From: Streptomyces sp. NBC_01317
GTDB taxonomy: Bacteria; Actinomycetota; Actinomycetes; Streptomycetales; Streptomycetaceae
Reading direction: 5' to 3'
Assembly (NCBI RefSeq): GCF_035961655.1
Contig: NZ_CP108393.1
Coordinates: 4,731,001-4,795,000 of the forward strand
Length of the DNA: 64,000 bases
The notes beneath the pieces are model-generated. The model ran no database searches and was not told the DNA's origin. It saw nothing but the letters and a program-made list of their open reading frames with translations. Positions within the stretch are counted from its first letter, which is position 1; the number at the start of each line of letters is the position of its first letter. Below, in pieces: positions 50,062 through 58,512 of the stretch. A program made the translations under genes and the position numbers.

Positions 50062-50667
50062 TCACCCCCTCCCCAGCGTCCGGTACTTCCCCTGGAAGTA
50101 CGTCAGCGGCCCGCCCTCCACGCTCGGCAGTTCCGCCGTCAGCACCCGCCCGATCACCAGCGTGTGGTCCCCCGCGACCACCCGTTGTTCCGTACGGCAC
50201 TCCAGGACCGCCAGCGCCCCGCCCACCAGCGGCGCCCCGCTCACCTCGCCCCGCCGGTACGGGATGTCCTCGAACAGCAGCCGGTCGCTGATCCGCCCCT
50301 TCATCGCGAAGCGACCCGCGATGTGCCGCTGGCTCTCCGTGAGAAGGGACACGCCCCACAGCGGCTGCTCGTCCAGCAGATCGTCCATCCGGGAGCCGTT
50401 CCGTACGCTCACGAGCACGAGTGGCGGGTCCAGGGACACGGACAGGAACGCGGTCGCCGTCATCCCCGCGTCCTGGCCGCCGGGGCCGTCCGCGCTCAGT
50501 GCTTCCTCGTGTGCCGTCACCAGCACCACCCCCGCCGCGAGCCGGGACAGGGCGGCGCGGAACTCGTCGTTGCTCACCCCCTCAGGATGGGGGATGGGAA
50601 CGGCTCGGGAAGCCCGGGAATCGGGCCCCGCCGCAGGAGGCGTCGTAGCAGGGGTCGTCTGGGACAC
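50062..50667 (-). CDS. flavin reductase-like domain protein
   Basis: 201 residues from a GTG. After a Pro/Thr-rich head, NDEFRAALSRLAAGVVLVTA, DAGMTATAFLSVSLDPPLVLVSV, WGVSLLTESQRHIAGRFA and AVLECRTEQRVVAGDHTLVIGRV follow the flavin-reductase (HpaC-like) split-barrel pattern that binds FMN and reduces flavin for two-component monooxygenases. A palindrome at 50722 may regulate it. No partner monooxygenase is next to it. Confidence 0.85.
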   Translation of the reverse strand: MSQTTPATTPPAAGPDSRASRAVPIPHPEGVSNDEFRAALSRLAAGVVLVTAHEEALSADGPGGQDAGMTATAFLSVSLDPPLVLVSVRNGSRMDDLLDEQPLWGVSLLTESQRHIAGRFAMKGRISDRLLFEDIPYRRGEVSGAPLVGGALAVLECRTEQRVVAGDHTLVIGRVLTAELPSVEGGPLTYFQGKYRTLGRG

Positions 50668-50721
50668 GCGGAAGACGCTAATCTCGGCTCTCCCCCCGCC
50701 GCATCGGGCCAGGGGACCAGC

Positions 50722-50737
50722 CAGGTCCTAGGACCTG
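50722..50737. promoter_or_regulatory. 16-bp perfect palindrome, candidate operator
   Basis: CAGGTCCTAGGACCTG lies 55 bp upstream of the flavin-reductase start and about 280 bp from cdgB. Perfect symmetry over 16 bp suggests binding by a dimeric repressor of the divergent flavin reductase; the regulator is not known. Confidence 0.6.
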
Positions 50738-50885
50738 TCGTCGGACCTGCCGTCGTGACGGGCCCGGGACAGGATCGGGACCCGGCCGCCGCGATCGTCG
50801 GGATACCCTCGCGATTTGCTATCAGAAAAGAGTGGAGCGCCCCTACCAGGCACTCCGCCCGGTTCGTCATATGATGTGACTTGGG

Positions 50886-50897
50886 TCACAGTGGTGA
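50886..50897. promoter_or_regulatory. TCAC-N4-GTGA dyad upstream of cdgB
   Basis: An inverted pair TCAC (50886-50889) and GTGA (50894-50897). cdgB is known as a target of the c-di-GMP-bound regulator BldD in Streptomyces coelicolor, so a BldD site is expected upstream. Whether this dyad matches the BldD consensus could not be settled by eye. Confidence 0.35.
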
Positions 50898-51018
50898 GTA
50901 TTTGTTGACCCTGTGTACCGGGTGCACAGCTCGCTGTGATTCAGTGACTGGGGACCGTGCAACACGAGAGCCGATGAGAATCCTGGAGTTGCTGTCGAGG
51001 TCTCGGGGAGAGCGAACG

Positions 51019-52800
51019 ATGGAGACCGAGTCGGAGCCGTATGTCCGCCTTGCGACCCTGCGTCAGCTGCATCAGGCTGTCGCCGAACTCAACACGGCCC
51101 GAAGCCTGGCGGACACCTTGCAGACCGTCGCCGACGGCATCGTCAAGGGGCTCGGCTACGAACTCGCCTGCGTGAACGTGGTCCAGGCCGACGGTGACCT
51201 CGTCGTCGCCGCCTTCGCCGGGAGCGCCGCCGCCGAGGCGCTGATCACCGGCCGCGTCGGCTCCCGCGCCTCCTGGGAGCGCCGACTCGTGATGGGCGAG
51301 CCCTGGGGCTCCCTGCGGTACATCCCGCACACCGAGGGCTGGGTCCTGCTGGAGGACGACGTCCCCCAGTGGCACACCGAGGGCCCCGACCCGCGCTTCG
51401 AGGACGAGTGGCACCCCGCCGACCGGCTCTACGCGCCGATGTACGCGTCGGGCAGCGGCAACGACCTCCTCGGCGTCATATCCGTCGACCGGCCGCGCGG
51501 CGGACGCCGTCCGGGCGCCTGGGGCCGCGAAGCGCTCCAGATGTACGCGTCCCAGGCCGCCATTGCGATCAGCAACGCTCGCCTGCGAGCAAACATGCAG
51601 CGCGCCCTGGTCCGCCTGGAGCGTGAACAGGCCGCCCTGCGGGCCAGCGAGGAGTCCTTCCGCCAGGCCTTCGAGTACGCGCCCAGCGGGATGGCCATCG
51701 CCGAGATGGGCGGGGACCAGCACGGCCGGCTGCTGCGGACCAACGACGCGCTGTGCCGGCTGCTCGGCCGCCCCGCCTCCGCGATGCGCCGCTACTCCTT
51801 CTCCGACATGGTCCACCCCGAGGACATCGGCACCCTCCTCCGTACCTCCGCCGAGGGCGGCCGCGCCGAGCTGCGCCTGGCGCGCCGCGACGGCTCGTAC
51901 GTCTGGGTCTCGCTGCGCAACTCCGTCGTCGCCGACACCACCGACGGCCCCCGCTTCCTCCTCACCCACGTCGAGGACATAGAGGAGCGCAAGAGCCGCG
52001 AGCTCCAGCTCGCCCACCGCGCCTCGCACGACTCCCTGACCGGCCTGCCCAACAGCGCGGAGCTGCGCGCGCGCCTCAGCGCCCGGCTCTGTTCGCGGCC
52101 CCACGCGATGCGCGAGACCGCGGTGGAAGCGCTGGACAAGGCGTACGGCGGGTACGACGGCATGGTCCGGTACGAGCCCAGTTACGAGGCGAGTGACGGG
52201 TACGACGGCCGGGACACGCGGGACACGTACGAGCCGTACGAGACGTACGAGAGCTACGAGGGGTACGACGGCTACAGCGAGACGGCGGGCGAGCGCGGCG
52301 GCCTGCGGGCCGGCGGCTTCGCGCCGCCAGGATCGCCCCTCGACCACCACGTGCACATGATCGCGCCGGGCGATGTGGCGGGTGACGGCACCGACGACGG
52401 CACGAAGGGCCTCGCGGTCCTCTTCTGCGACCTCGACGGCTTCAAGTCGATCAACGACCGGTTCGGCCACAACACCGGGGACGCCGTGCTGATCGAGGTC
52501 GCGCGCCGGCTGACCACGGGCGTACGGGACGGGGACACGGTCGCCCGGCTCGGCGGTGACGAGTTCGTGGTCCTCGCCGACGGCCTGGGCGCCGCCGACG
52601 CCGCCGACCTCGCCGTCCGGCTGCGCAACGCGATCATCCCGCCGATCCGGGTGGACGGCCGGGCGGTCCGGGTGGGCGCCAGCTTCGGTATCAGCTGGGC
52701 GAGTTGCGGGATGTCGGTCGAGGAGGTCCTCCAGTCGGCGGACCAGCGCATGTACATCGAGAAGCGGTCCCGGAACAAGGTGCACCGCAGGGCGGGCTGA
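51019..52800 (+). CDS. cdgB: diguanylate cyclase, CdgB-like (GAF-PAS-GGDEF)
   Basis: 593 residues from the ATG at 51019 (GGGGAG upstream), matching the known start METESEPYVRLATLRQLHQAV; an ATG at 50974 is less likely. GAF at about 25-185, short coiled linker LVRLEREQAALRASEESF, PAS at about 210-325, then the GGDEF domain. The catalytic motif GGDEF is at 512-516 in ARLGGDEFVVLAD, so the enzyme should be active. Between LTGLPNSAELRARLSARL and LFCDLDGFKSIND sits an insertion of about 105 residues rich in Tyr, Glu, Asp and Gly (YEPYETYESYEGYDGY), which is unusual for the domain. c-di-GMP made by CdgB controls development through BldD. Confidence 0.9.
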   Translation: METESEPYVRLATLRQLHQAVAELNTARSLADTLQTVADGIVKGLGYELACVNVVQADGDLVVAAFAGSAAAEALITGRVGSRASWERRLVMGEPWGSLRYIPHTEGWVLLEDDVPQWHTEGPDPRFEDEWHPADRLYAPMYASGSGNDLLGVISVDRPRGGRRPGAWGREALQMYASQAAIAISNARLRANMQRALVRLEREQAALRASEESFRQAFEYAPSGMAIAEMGGDQHGRLLRTNDALCRLLGRPASAMRRYSFSDMVHPEDIGTLLRTSAEGGRAELRLARRDGSYVWVSLRNSVVADTTDGPRFLLTHVEDIEERKSRELQLAHRASHDSLTGLPNSAELRARLSARLCSRPHAMRETAVEALDKAYGGYDGMVRYEPSYEASDGYDGRDTRDTYEPYETYESYEGYDGYSETAGERGGLRAGGFAPPGSPLDHHVHMIAPGDVAGDGTDDGTKGLAVLFCDLDGFKSINDRFGHNTGDAVLIEVARRLTTGVRDGDTVARLGGDEFVVLADGLGAADAADLAVRLRNAIIPPIRVDGRAVRVGASFGISWASCGMSVEEVLQSADQRMYIEKRSRNKVHRRAG

Positions 52801-52989
52801 GGAGCGCGTGCCACGGTCCGCCACGTGGCCGGACGCCGTTCGGGACAAGGCCGGGACATCTTCGCGATGCTTTGTTCACCCGGGCCCGGAAGGCTTGGCG
52901 CCGGGCCGAGCGCCGTCGGGGGGCCCGTTCATTCGAGGTAGGCTCGGTCGGTCGGCGACGCTGGCGAGATGGTGAGGAGTGACCCAGGG

Positions 52990-54003
52990 ATGACGGCCGG
53001 GAACAACGGCGCGAGCACACCCGAGGACGACGATCCGTTCGGCTATCTGTACGAGGACGGACAGGCGGCGGCCGCCAATCAGCGACGCCAGGGGGGGTAC
53101 GGATACCCCGGTCCCGCAGCCCAGCCAGGTGTACCGCGGACGTCGTACAACCAGGTCAGAGCCGTGGGCGAGCGCCAGTACGGCCAGCAGTCGCAGGTCC
53201 CTCAGCAGCAGGGGTACGGCCAGCAGCAGCAGTACGGCCAGGCCCCCTACGCCGGTTACGGCCAGCAGCCGAACGGCCCCGCGCCGGCCGGCCCCTACGG
53301 CGCCCCGGCGGCTCCGCACGCCTCCGAATCCACCAGCCGCGTACCGCTCCAGCGCGCCGGCGGGCGGGGCCGCGGCCCCAACGGCCCCAACACCAAGGGC
53401 CTGCTCATAGGCGCCGTGGCGGTCGTCGCGGTGGTCGTGATCGGAATCACAGCGGCCCTCGTGTCGAGCGGCGGCGACGAGGACAAGAACAACGACGCGG
53501 CCCCGACGGCCGCCCCGAGCGTCGGCGAGTCGGAGCAGCCCAGCGAGAAGCCCAGCCAGGAGGCGGGGGACAAGCCGAAGGAACTGCCCAAGCAGGACGC
53601 CGCGACCCTCCAGCTCACCCCTCCGGCGGCGGTGGCGTCCGACATCCCCGGCGCGAAGGGAACGAACGGCGCGTACGTGTCGCTGAACGGCGCCGGCGCG
53701 GCGGCGACGTGGAAGGTGGACGTGCCCAAGGCGGGGGCGTACACCCTTTTCGTGACGTACGGCGTGCCGGGCAAGGACGCCAAGACCTCACTGTTCGTCA
53801 ACAGTGACGAGCGTCGCGACATCAACATGAAGAACTTCGCGAAGGCGCCCGAGGGCGCCTGGGACAAGGGCTGGACGGTCACCTACGCGTACGTCGACCT
53901 CGACAAGGGATCGAACACGTTCAAGATCTCCTGTGAGCAGGGCGACCAGTGCGAGACCGTCCTCGACCAGCTCGAACTGAAGGCGGGTCAGGTCGACCGC
54001 TGA
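52990..54003 (+). CDS. membrane-anchored protein with CBM-like extracellular domain
   Basis: 337 residues from the ATG at 52990; an ATG at 52969 is also possible. The N-terminal 130 residues are a disordered cytoplasmic tail full of QQ, GYG and YGQQ repeats. One TM helix (LLIGAVAVVAVVVIGITAALVSS) follows near 135-157, then a Ser/Glu/Pro/Lys stalk and an outer domain of about 125 residues (AATLQLTPPAAVASDIPGAKG, AATWKVDVPKAGAYTLFVTYGVPG, SLFVNSDERRDINMKNF) that resembles carbohydrate-binding CBM35-type jelly rolls. This gene follows cdgB in other Streptomyces too. Wall polysaccharide binding is a guess. Confidence 0.75.
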   Translation: MTAGNNGASTPEDDDPFGYLYEDGQAAAANQRRQGGYGYPGPAAQPGVPRTSYNQVRAVGERQYGQQSQVPQQQGYGQQQQYGQAPYAGYGQQPNGPAPAGPYGAPAAPHASESTSRVPLQRAGGRGRGPNGPNTKGLLIGAVAVVAVVVIGITAALVSSGGDEDKNNDAAPTAAPSVGESEQPSEKPSQEAGDKPKELPKQDAATLQLTPPAAVASDIPGAKGTNGAYVSLNGAGAAATWKVDVPKAGAYTLFVTYGVPGKDAKTSLFVNSDERRDINMKNFAKAPEGAWDKGWTVTYAYVDLDKGSNTFKISCEQGDQCETVLDQLELKAGQVDR

Positions 54004-54028
54004 CGCGGCGCCAAGCGCGGACGTGACG

Positions 54029-54880
54029 TCACGCGCCGATCACCCGCAGGAACCCCGCCACCGTCCCGGTCATCGCCTCGCGAGCCGGGGCGAGGTATTT
54101 CCGGGGGTCCACGGTCGCCGGATGAGCCGTCAGGTGATCCCGTACGGCGGCGGTGAACGCCGAGTTGAGCGCCGTACCGACATTGATCTTGACCATCCCG
54201 GCGGCGATCGCCCGGCGGATCTCGTCGTCGGGGACGCCGGACGAGCCGTGCAGGACCAGCGGTACGGATACGGCCTCGCGCAGGGTGGCGATCAGCGTGT
54301 GGTCGAGGGCGGCGGTGCGCGCCGTCATCGCGTGCGACGAACCGACCGCGACGGCCAGCGCGTCCACGCCCGTCTCGGCGACGAAGACGACCGCCTCCGC
54401 CGGGTCCGTACGGACACCCGGGGCGTGCGCGCCGCGCGGCGGTTCGCCGTCCTTGCCGCCCACCGCGCCCAGCTCGGCCTCCACCCAGACGCCGTGGTCG
54501 TGACCCCACCGCACCGCCTCGGCGGTGGCCTTGAGGTTCTCCGCGTACGGCAGCTTCGAGGCGTCGAACATCACCGAGCTGAACCCCTCGACCGGCGCGG
54601 ACCGCAGCAGGTCCGCCGACTCGACGTGGTCGAGGTGCAGCGACAGCGGTACGGAGGCGGCGCGGGCGACGGCGGTCGCGGCGGCGGCGACGGCGCCGAG
54701 GCGGCCGCCGTGGAACGCCACCGCGTTCTCCGAGATCTGGAGGATCGCGGGGACCCCGGCCCGCTCGGCCCCGGCGGCGATCGCCTCGGCGTGCTCCAGG
54801 GTGATGACGTTGAAGGCGGCGACGCCGTGTCCGGCGGTCGCGGCGGCGGTGATCAGCTCACCGGTGGTGACGAGTGGCAC
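54029..54880 (-). CDS. class II ketose-bisphosphate aldolase (tagatose/fructose type)
   Basis: 283 residues. MPLVTTGELITAAATAGHGVAAFNVITLEHAEAIAAGAE is the class II start; SLHLDHVESADLLR carries the catalytic Asp and zinc His, GSSHAMTARTAALD the next His, and VLHGSSGVPDDEIRRAIAAGMVKINVGTALNSAF the phosphate-binding and third zinc-His region. GWEAELGAVGGKDGE-like EAELGAVGGKDGE is present. It cleaves a ketose bisphosphate to dihydroxyacetone phosphate and an aldehyde. It lies 72 bp after the PfkB kinase on the same strand and probably completes that pathway, whose substrate may be tagatose-, fructose- or a related sugar phosphate. Confidence 0.88.
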   Translation of the reverse strand: MPLVTTGELITAAATAGHGVAAFNVITLEHAEAIAAGAERAGVPAILQISENAVAFHGGRLGAVAAAATAVARAASVPLSLHLDHVESADLLRSAPVEGFSSVMFDASKLPYAENLKATAEAVRWGHDHGVWVEAELGAVGGKDGEPPRGAHAPGVRTDPAEAVVFVAETGVDALAVAVGSSHAMTARTAALDHTLIATLREAVSVPLVLHGSSGVPDDEIRRAIAAGMVKINVGTALNSAFTAAVRDHLTAHPATVDPRKYLAPAREAMTGTVAGFLRVIGA

Positions 54881-54952
54881 AGGGCCTCGGTTTCCCGGGC
54901 CGGGGGCCCGTCGTACGTGGTGCTGCCTAGCTGTCGGGTCGCGTGCGGGGGC

Positions 54953-55939
54953 TCACTGCGCGGGCTGTTCCGTCACCCGTACCCGCGAGAGCAGTTCGTC
55001 GTACGCCACCGCGTCGAACTCGCCCGCCACCGGGGACAGGACCGTCGCCGTGGACAGGGCCACCGCGCGCGTGAGGCGGGCCGGCCACGGGAGACGCTCC
55101 ACCAGCGCGGAGAGCAGGCCCGCCACGGCCGAGTCGCCCGCGCCCGTCGGGTTGCCCTTCGCCGGGGCCGGCGGACTGGCCCGCCAGACGCCGTCCGCCG
55201 TCGCCGCCAGCACGCCGTCCGGGCCGAGCGAGGCCACCACCGCGTGGGCGCCCCGGCGCCGGGCGTCGCGGCTGGCGCGCAGGGGCTCGCGGGAGCCGGT
55301 CAGGCGGGCGAGTTCGTCGGCGTTCGGCTTCACCAGGTCGGGGCGGGCGGCGATGCCCCGCCGCAGCGGTTCGCCGCTGGTGTCGAGCAGGACGGGCACC
55401 CCCGCGCCCCGCGCCGCGCGCACCAGGTCGGCGTACGCGCCGACGTGGATGCCGGGCGGCAGGCTGCCGCAGAGGGCCACCGCGTCCGCGACGGCGAGCA
55501 ACTCCTCGTAGCGGGCCAGGAAGGCGGCCCACTCGGCGGGCGAGACGACCGGGCCCGGTTCGTTGAGCTGGGTGGTGTCGCCGGTCGTCTCGTCGACGAC
55601 CGCGATCGTACGGCGGGTGGCACCGGCGATCGGCACGAGCGCGTCCACGGGCGGGGAGAAGGACCCGGGCGCGTCCACGGACACGAACGCGGCGGAGGCG
55701 GGCCCGCGGGGGTCGGGAGCGGTCGGCAGCAGTTCGCGCAGGACGTCGCCCGTCCTGCCGCCCGCGAACCCCGTCACCACCGTCTCGTGGCCGAGCGCCG
55801 CCAGCACCCGCGCGACGTTCAGCCCCTTGCCGCCCGGCCGCTCGATCACCTCGCTCACGCGGTGCGTGGCGTGCGGGACCAGCCGGGGCGTGCGGTACGT
55901 GATGTCGAGCGCGGTGTTGAGCGTGACGGTCAGAATCAC
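54953..55939 (-). CDS. PfkB-family sugar-phosphate kinase (1-phosphofructokinase-like)
   Basis: 328 residues. MILTVTLNTALDITYRTPRLVPHATHRVSEVIERPGGKGLNVARVLAALGHE holds the first PfkB signature (PGGKGLNVAR). LVKPNADELARLTG and KGNPTGAGDSAVAGLLSAL form the second, with the catalytic Asp in GAGDS. This order and start match 1-phosphofructokinase or tagatose-6-phosphate kinase. Together with the aldolase downstream it would phosphorylate a ketose phosphate and then split it. An intact terminator at 56003 separates this pair from the nagA side, so it is an independent unit. Confidence 0.88.
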   Translation of the reverse strand: MILTVTLNTALDITYRTPRLVPHATHRVSEVIERPGGKGLNVARVLAALGHETVVTGFAGGRTGDVLRELLPTAPDPRGPASAAFVSVDAPGSFSPPVDALVPIAGATRRTIAVVDETTGDTTQLNEPGPVVSPAEWAAFLARYEELLAVADAVALCGSLPPGIHVGAYADLVRAARGAGVPVLLDTSGEPLRRGIAARPDLVKPNADELARLTGSREPLRASRDARRRGAHAVVASLGPDGVLAATADGVWRASPPAPAKGNPTGAGDSAVAGLLSALVERLPWPARLTRAVALSTATVLSPVAGEFDAVAYDELLSRVRVTEQPAQ

Positions 55940-56002
55940 CTGTCATACCCCCCGAGAACGCGCCTGTCCGGTCGATTGCCGGGGTGATCATGTCAAAAAG
56001 AA

Positions 56003-56033
56003 GGCGGAAGGCCCAGACCCCGGGCCGACCGCC
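56003..56033 (-). terminator. intrinsic terminator after nagA
   Basis: GGCGG-aa-GGCCC pairs with GGGCC-ga-CCGCC, followed on the minus strand by a run of five T residues (CTTTTTGACA). It ends nagK-nagA transcription before the PfkB gene. Confidence 0.8.
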
Positions 56034-56065
56034 TCCCTCATGACGCGTAATGACTTATCGCTAAA

Positions 56066-57220
56066 TCAGCCCAGTTGGGGCTCAATTACCCATTCGCCTC
56101 GGTGCAACACGCCCTTGACCGAGAATTCCGCGTCCAGGACGACCAGGTCCGCGTCCTTGCCCGGCTCCAGCGAGCCGACCCGGTCGTACAGGCCCAGCAG
56201 CTTCGCCGGGTTGGCGGAGATCGCCCGGACGATGTCCCCGACGGGCAGCCGGTCCACCGTCGCGGCCCGTCTGAAGGCCGTGTCCAGGGTCAGCGTGGAC
56301 CCGGCGATCGAGCCGCCCTCCACCAGGCGCGCGACACCTTCCTTGACCTCCACGGCCAGCGGGCCGAGCTGGTACAGCCCGTCGCCGAAGCCCGCCGCGT
56401 CCATCGCGTCCGTGATGAAGGCGACGCGGCCCGCGCCCGCGCGGTGGAACGCCAGCTCCAGCGCGGCCGGGTGCAGATGGGTCCCGTCGTTGATCAGCTC
56501 GACGGTGACCCGCTCGTCCTCCAGCAGCGCGGCGATCGGCCCCGGCGCCCGGTGGCCGATCGGGGGCATCGCGTTGAAGAGGTGCGTGGCCACGGTCGCG
56601 CCCGCGCCGATGGCCTCGACGGTCTGCTCGTACGTCGCGTCCGTGTGCCCGATCGCGGCGATGACGCCCAGCTCGGCCAGCAGCCGTACGGAGTCGATGC
56701 CGCCCGGCAGTTCGGTCGCGAGCGTCACCATCCTGACCGTGCCGCGCCCCGCGTCGACCAGCTTCCGTACCTCCGCCGGGTCGGGGTCGCGCAGCAGCTC
56801 CTCGCTGTGCGCGCCCTTGCGGCACGGCGAGATGAACGGGCCCTCGAAGTGGATCCCGGCCAGATCGCCCTGCTCGACCAGCTCGGAGAGGATCCCGGCG
56901 CGCTGGGCGAGGAAGTCCGCCTCGCCCGTCACGAGGGAGGCGACGAGGGTCGTGGTGCCGTGCTCCAGGTGCGTACGGACGCCCTTGAGGACCTCGTCCA
57001 CGGAACCGGAGGTGAACGAGGCACCGCCGCCGCCGTGGTTGTGCATGTCCACGAAGCCCGGCACGACCCAGTGGCCCGACAGATCAAGCGTTACGGCGTC
57101 GGCGGGGGCGGCGCCGGTGATCCGGCCGCCCTCGACGATCACCCGGCCGCCGTCCACGGTGCCGGTGGGCAGCACCACTCTGCCCCCGGTCAGAACGGTG
57201 CTCTTGGCGCGTGCGGCCAT
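56066..57220 (-). CDS. nagA: N-acetylglucosamine-6-phosphate deacetylase
   Basis: 384 residues from the ATG that overlaps the nagK stop (TGATG). The metal and catalytic motifs are complete: VDMHNHGGGG, IHFEGPFISPCRKGAH, AAIGHTDATYEQT, VATHLFNAMPPIGHRAPGP, and the catalytic Asp in AFITDAMDAAGFGDG. It deacetylates GlcNAc-6-P to GlcN-6-P and acetate. Co-transcribed with nagK behind a DasR-type site; in Streptomyces this pathway turns chitin- and peptidoglycan-derived GlcNAc into a developmental signal. Confidence 0.93.
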   Translation of the reverse strand: MAARAKSTVLTGGRVVLPTGTVDGGRVIVEGGRITGAAPADAVTLDLSGHWVVPGFVDMHNHGGGGASFTSGSVDEVLKGVRTHLEHGTTTLVASLVTGEADFLAQRAGILSELVEQGDLAGIHFEGPFISPCRKGAHSEELLRDPDPAEVRKLVDAGRGTVRMVTLATELPGGIDSVRLLAELGVIAAIGHTDATYEQTVEAIGAGATVATHLFNAMPPIGHRAPGPIAALLEDERVTVELINDGTHLHPAALELAFHRAGAGRVAFITDAMDAAGFGDGLYQLGPLAVEVKEGVARLVEGGSIAGSTLTLDTAFRRAATVDRLPVGDIVRAISANPAKLLGLYDRVGSLEPGKDADLVVLDAEFSVKGVLHRGEWVIEPQLG

Positions 57221-58263
57221 CAGGCGGATACCTCCGTGGAGAGACGGTCGGATCGGCCGGAGCCGTCGGAATGATCGATGCCGGCGCCGTTGCCGGAGGC
57301 GGAGCCTGTCTCTGTGCCTGCCTTCGCGTCCTGCCCGCCGCCGGAACCCGCCAGCAGGTCCCACGCGAGCAGCCCCGCGCCCAGGCAGCCCGCGGTGTCC
57401 CCGAGGGCCGCCGGCACGATCTCGGGGACCTTCTGGAACGTCACGCGCCGCTCCACCGCGTCCCGTAGCGGGGCGAACAGGGTCTCCCCGGCCTCGGCCA
57501 GCCCCCCGCCGACGATGAGCGTGCGCGGGTCGAGCAGGGTCAGCGCGGTGACCAGCCCGGCGGCGAGCGCGTCGACCGCGTCCAGCCACACCCGTACCGC
57601 CGCCTCATCGCCCGCGTCCACGGCCCGCGCGCAGTCCGCGGCGTCGGCCGCCGGGTCGCCGCTCGCGGCCGCCCAGGCGCGCGTCACGGCGGCGGCGGAG
57701 GCGATCGCCTCCATGCAGCCGCGCTGGCCGCAGCCGCACTCGGGCCCGTCGGGGCGGACCACGACATGGCCGATCTCGCCCGCGTACCCGTGCGCCCCGG
57801 CCTCGATGGTGCCCTCGATGCCGATCGCGCCGGCGATGCCGGTGCCCAGCCCCACGAAGAAGAACCGGTCCGCGCCCTTGCCCGCGCCCAGCCGCCCCTC
57901 GGCGAGGCCGCCGGTGCGTACGTCGTGGCCGAGCGCGACCGGTACGCCTCCGAGGCGCTCGCCGAGCAGATCGCGCAGCGGTACGTCCCGCCAGCCGAGG
58001 TTCGCGGCGTACACGGCGGTTCCGCTTTCGGCGTCCACGATGCCGGGGACGGCGACACCGGCCGCCACGGCGCTCCCGCCGAAGTGCTCGACGCCGTACG
58101 CGCGCAGGTCGGCCGCGAAGTCGAGAATGGTCCCGACGACCGCGTCGGGCCCGCGCTCCCGGTCGGTGGCCCGCCGCGCTTCGTACAGCAGCGCGCCGTC
58201 CGCCCCGACCAGGGCGGCTTTCATACCGGTGCCGCCCACATCGAGGGCGATGACGTGTCTCAC
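57220..58263 (-). CDS. nagK: ROK-family N-acetylglucosamine kinase
   Basis: 347 residues from the GTG at 58263. ATP-binding start RHVIALDVGGTGMKAALVG, sugar-binding GHDVRTGGLAEGRLGAGKGADRFFFVGLGTGIAGAI, ROK zinc motif GHVVVRPDGPECGCGQRGCMEAIAS with CxCGxxGCxE. It phosphorylates GlcNAc (from intracellular amino sugar or chitobiose) to GlcNAc-6-P, the substrate of NagA. After about residue 310 is a disordered tail (GTETGSASGNGAGIDHSDGSGRSDRLS), longer than usual. A DasR-type site lies 29 bp upstream of the start, so it should be induced when glucosamine-6-P releases DasR. Confidence 0.9.
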   Translation of the reverse strand: MRHVIALDVGGTGMKAALVGADGALLYEARRATDRERGPDAVVGTILDFAADLRAYGVEHFGGSAVAAGVAVPGIVDAESGTAVYAANLGWRDVPLRDLLGERLGGVPVALGHDVRTGGLAEGRLGAGKGADRFFFVGLGTGIAGAIGIEGTIEAGAHGYAGEIGHVVVRPDGPECGCGQRGCMEAIASAAAVTRAWAAASGDPAADAADCARAVDAGDEAAVRVWLDAVDALAAGLVTALTLLDPRTLIVGGGLAEAGETLFAPLRDAVERRVTFQKVPEIVPAALGDTAGCLGAGLLAWDLLAGSGGGQDAKAGTETGSASGNGAGIDHSDGSGRSDRLSTEVSA

Positions 58264-58291
58264 AAAGAACAGTCTCGCGCGTAGACCCTTG

Positions 58292-58307
58292 AAAGGTCTA
58301 GTCCACT
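58292..58307. promoter_or_regulatory. DasR-responsive element (dre) before nagK
   Basis: AAAGGTCTAGTCCACT matches 13 of 16 positions of the dre consensus ACTGGTCTAGACCACT that I know for DasR. It is 29-44 bp upstream of the nagK start and about 205 bp before the sugar-binding lipoprotein gene on the other strand. The nagKA operon is a known DasR target. Confidence 0.85.
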
Positions 58308-58512
58308 GGCCTGGATTGTTGCGTGTCCATACAAAGCCCTGACGTGGTCCCGGCTTTGAGAGATGCCCGGTTGAGACGTTGCCGAAGCGAAACCCCGCAG
58401 TTGTGGACCTTAAACCTCCGGATAGGGGAAAATCACTGCCTTGTAACAGGGCGCCACTGGGGACCGACTGGGACCTTACGTACACCGGAAGAACAAGGGT
58501 GGGGACAGAGCT

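Larger units (their letters stand above)
50668..51018. other. divergent intergenic region, regulatory
   Basis: About 350 bp between flavin reductase and cdgB. It holds the palindrome at 50722 and the dyad at 50886 (both listed), plus an AT-richer patch around 50815-50905 that probably contains the cdgB promoter. No gene. Confidence 0.5.

Noticed and set aside
50886..50897. Definite BldD box upstream of cdgB
   Set aside because: The TCAC-N4-GTGA dyad is suggestive, but its match to the BldD consensus could not be settled by eye, so it is kept only as a low-confidence dyad.
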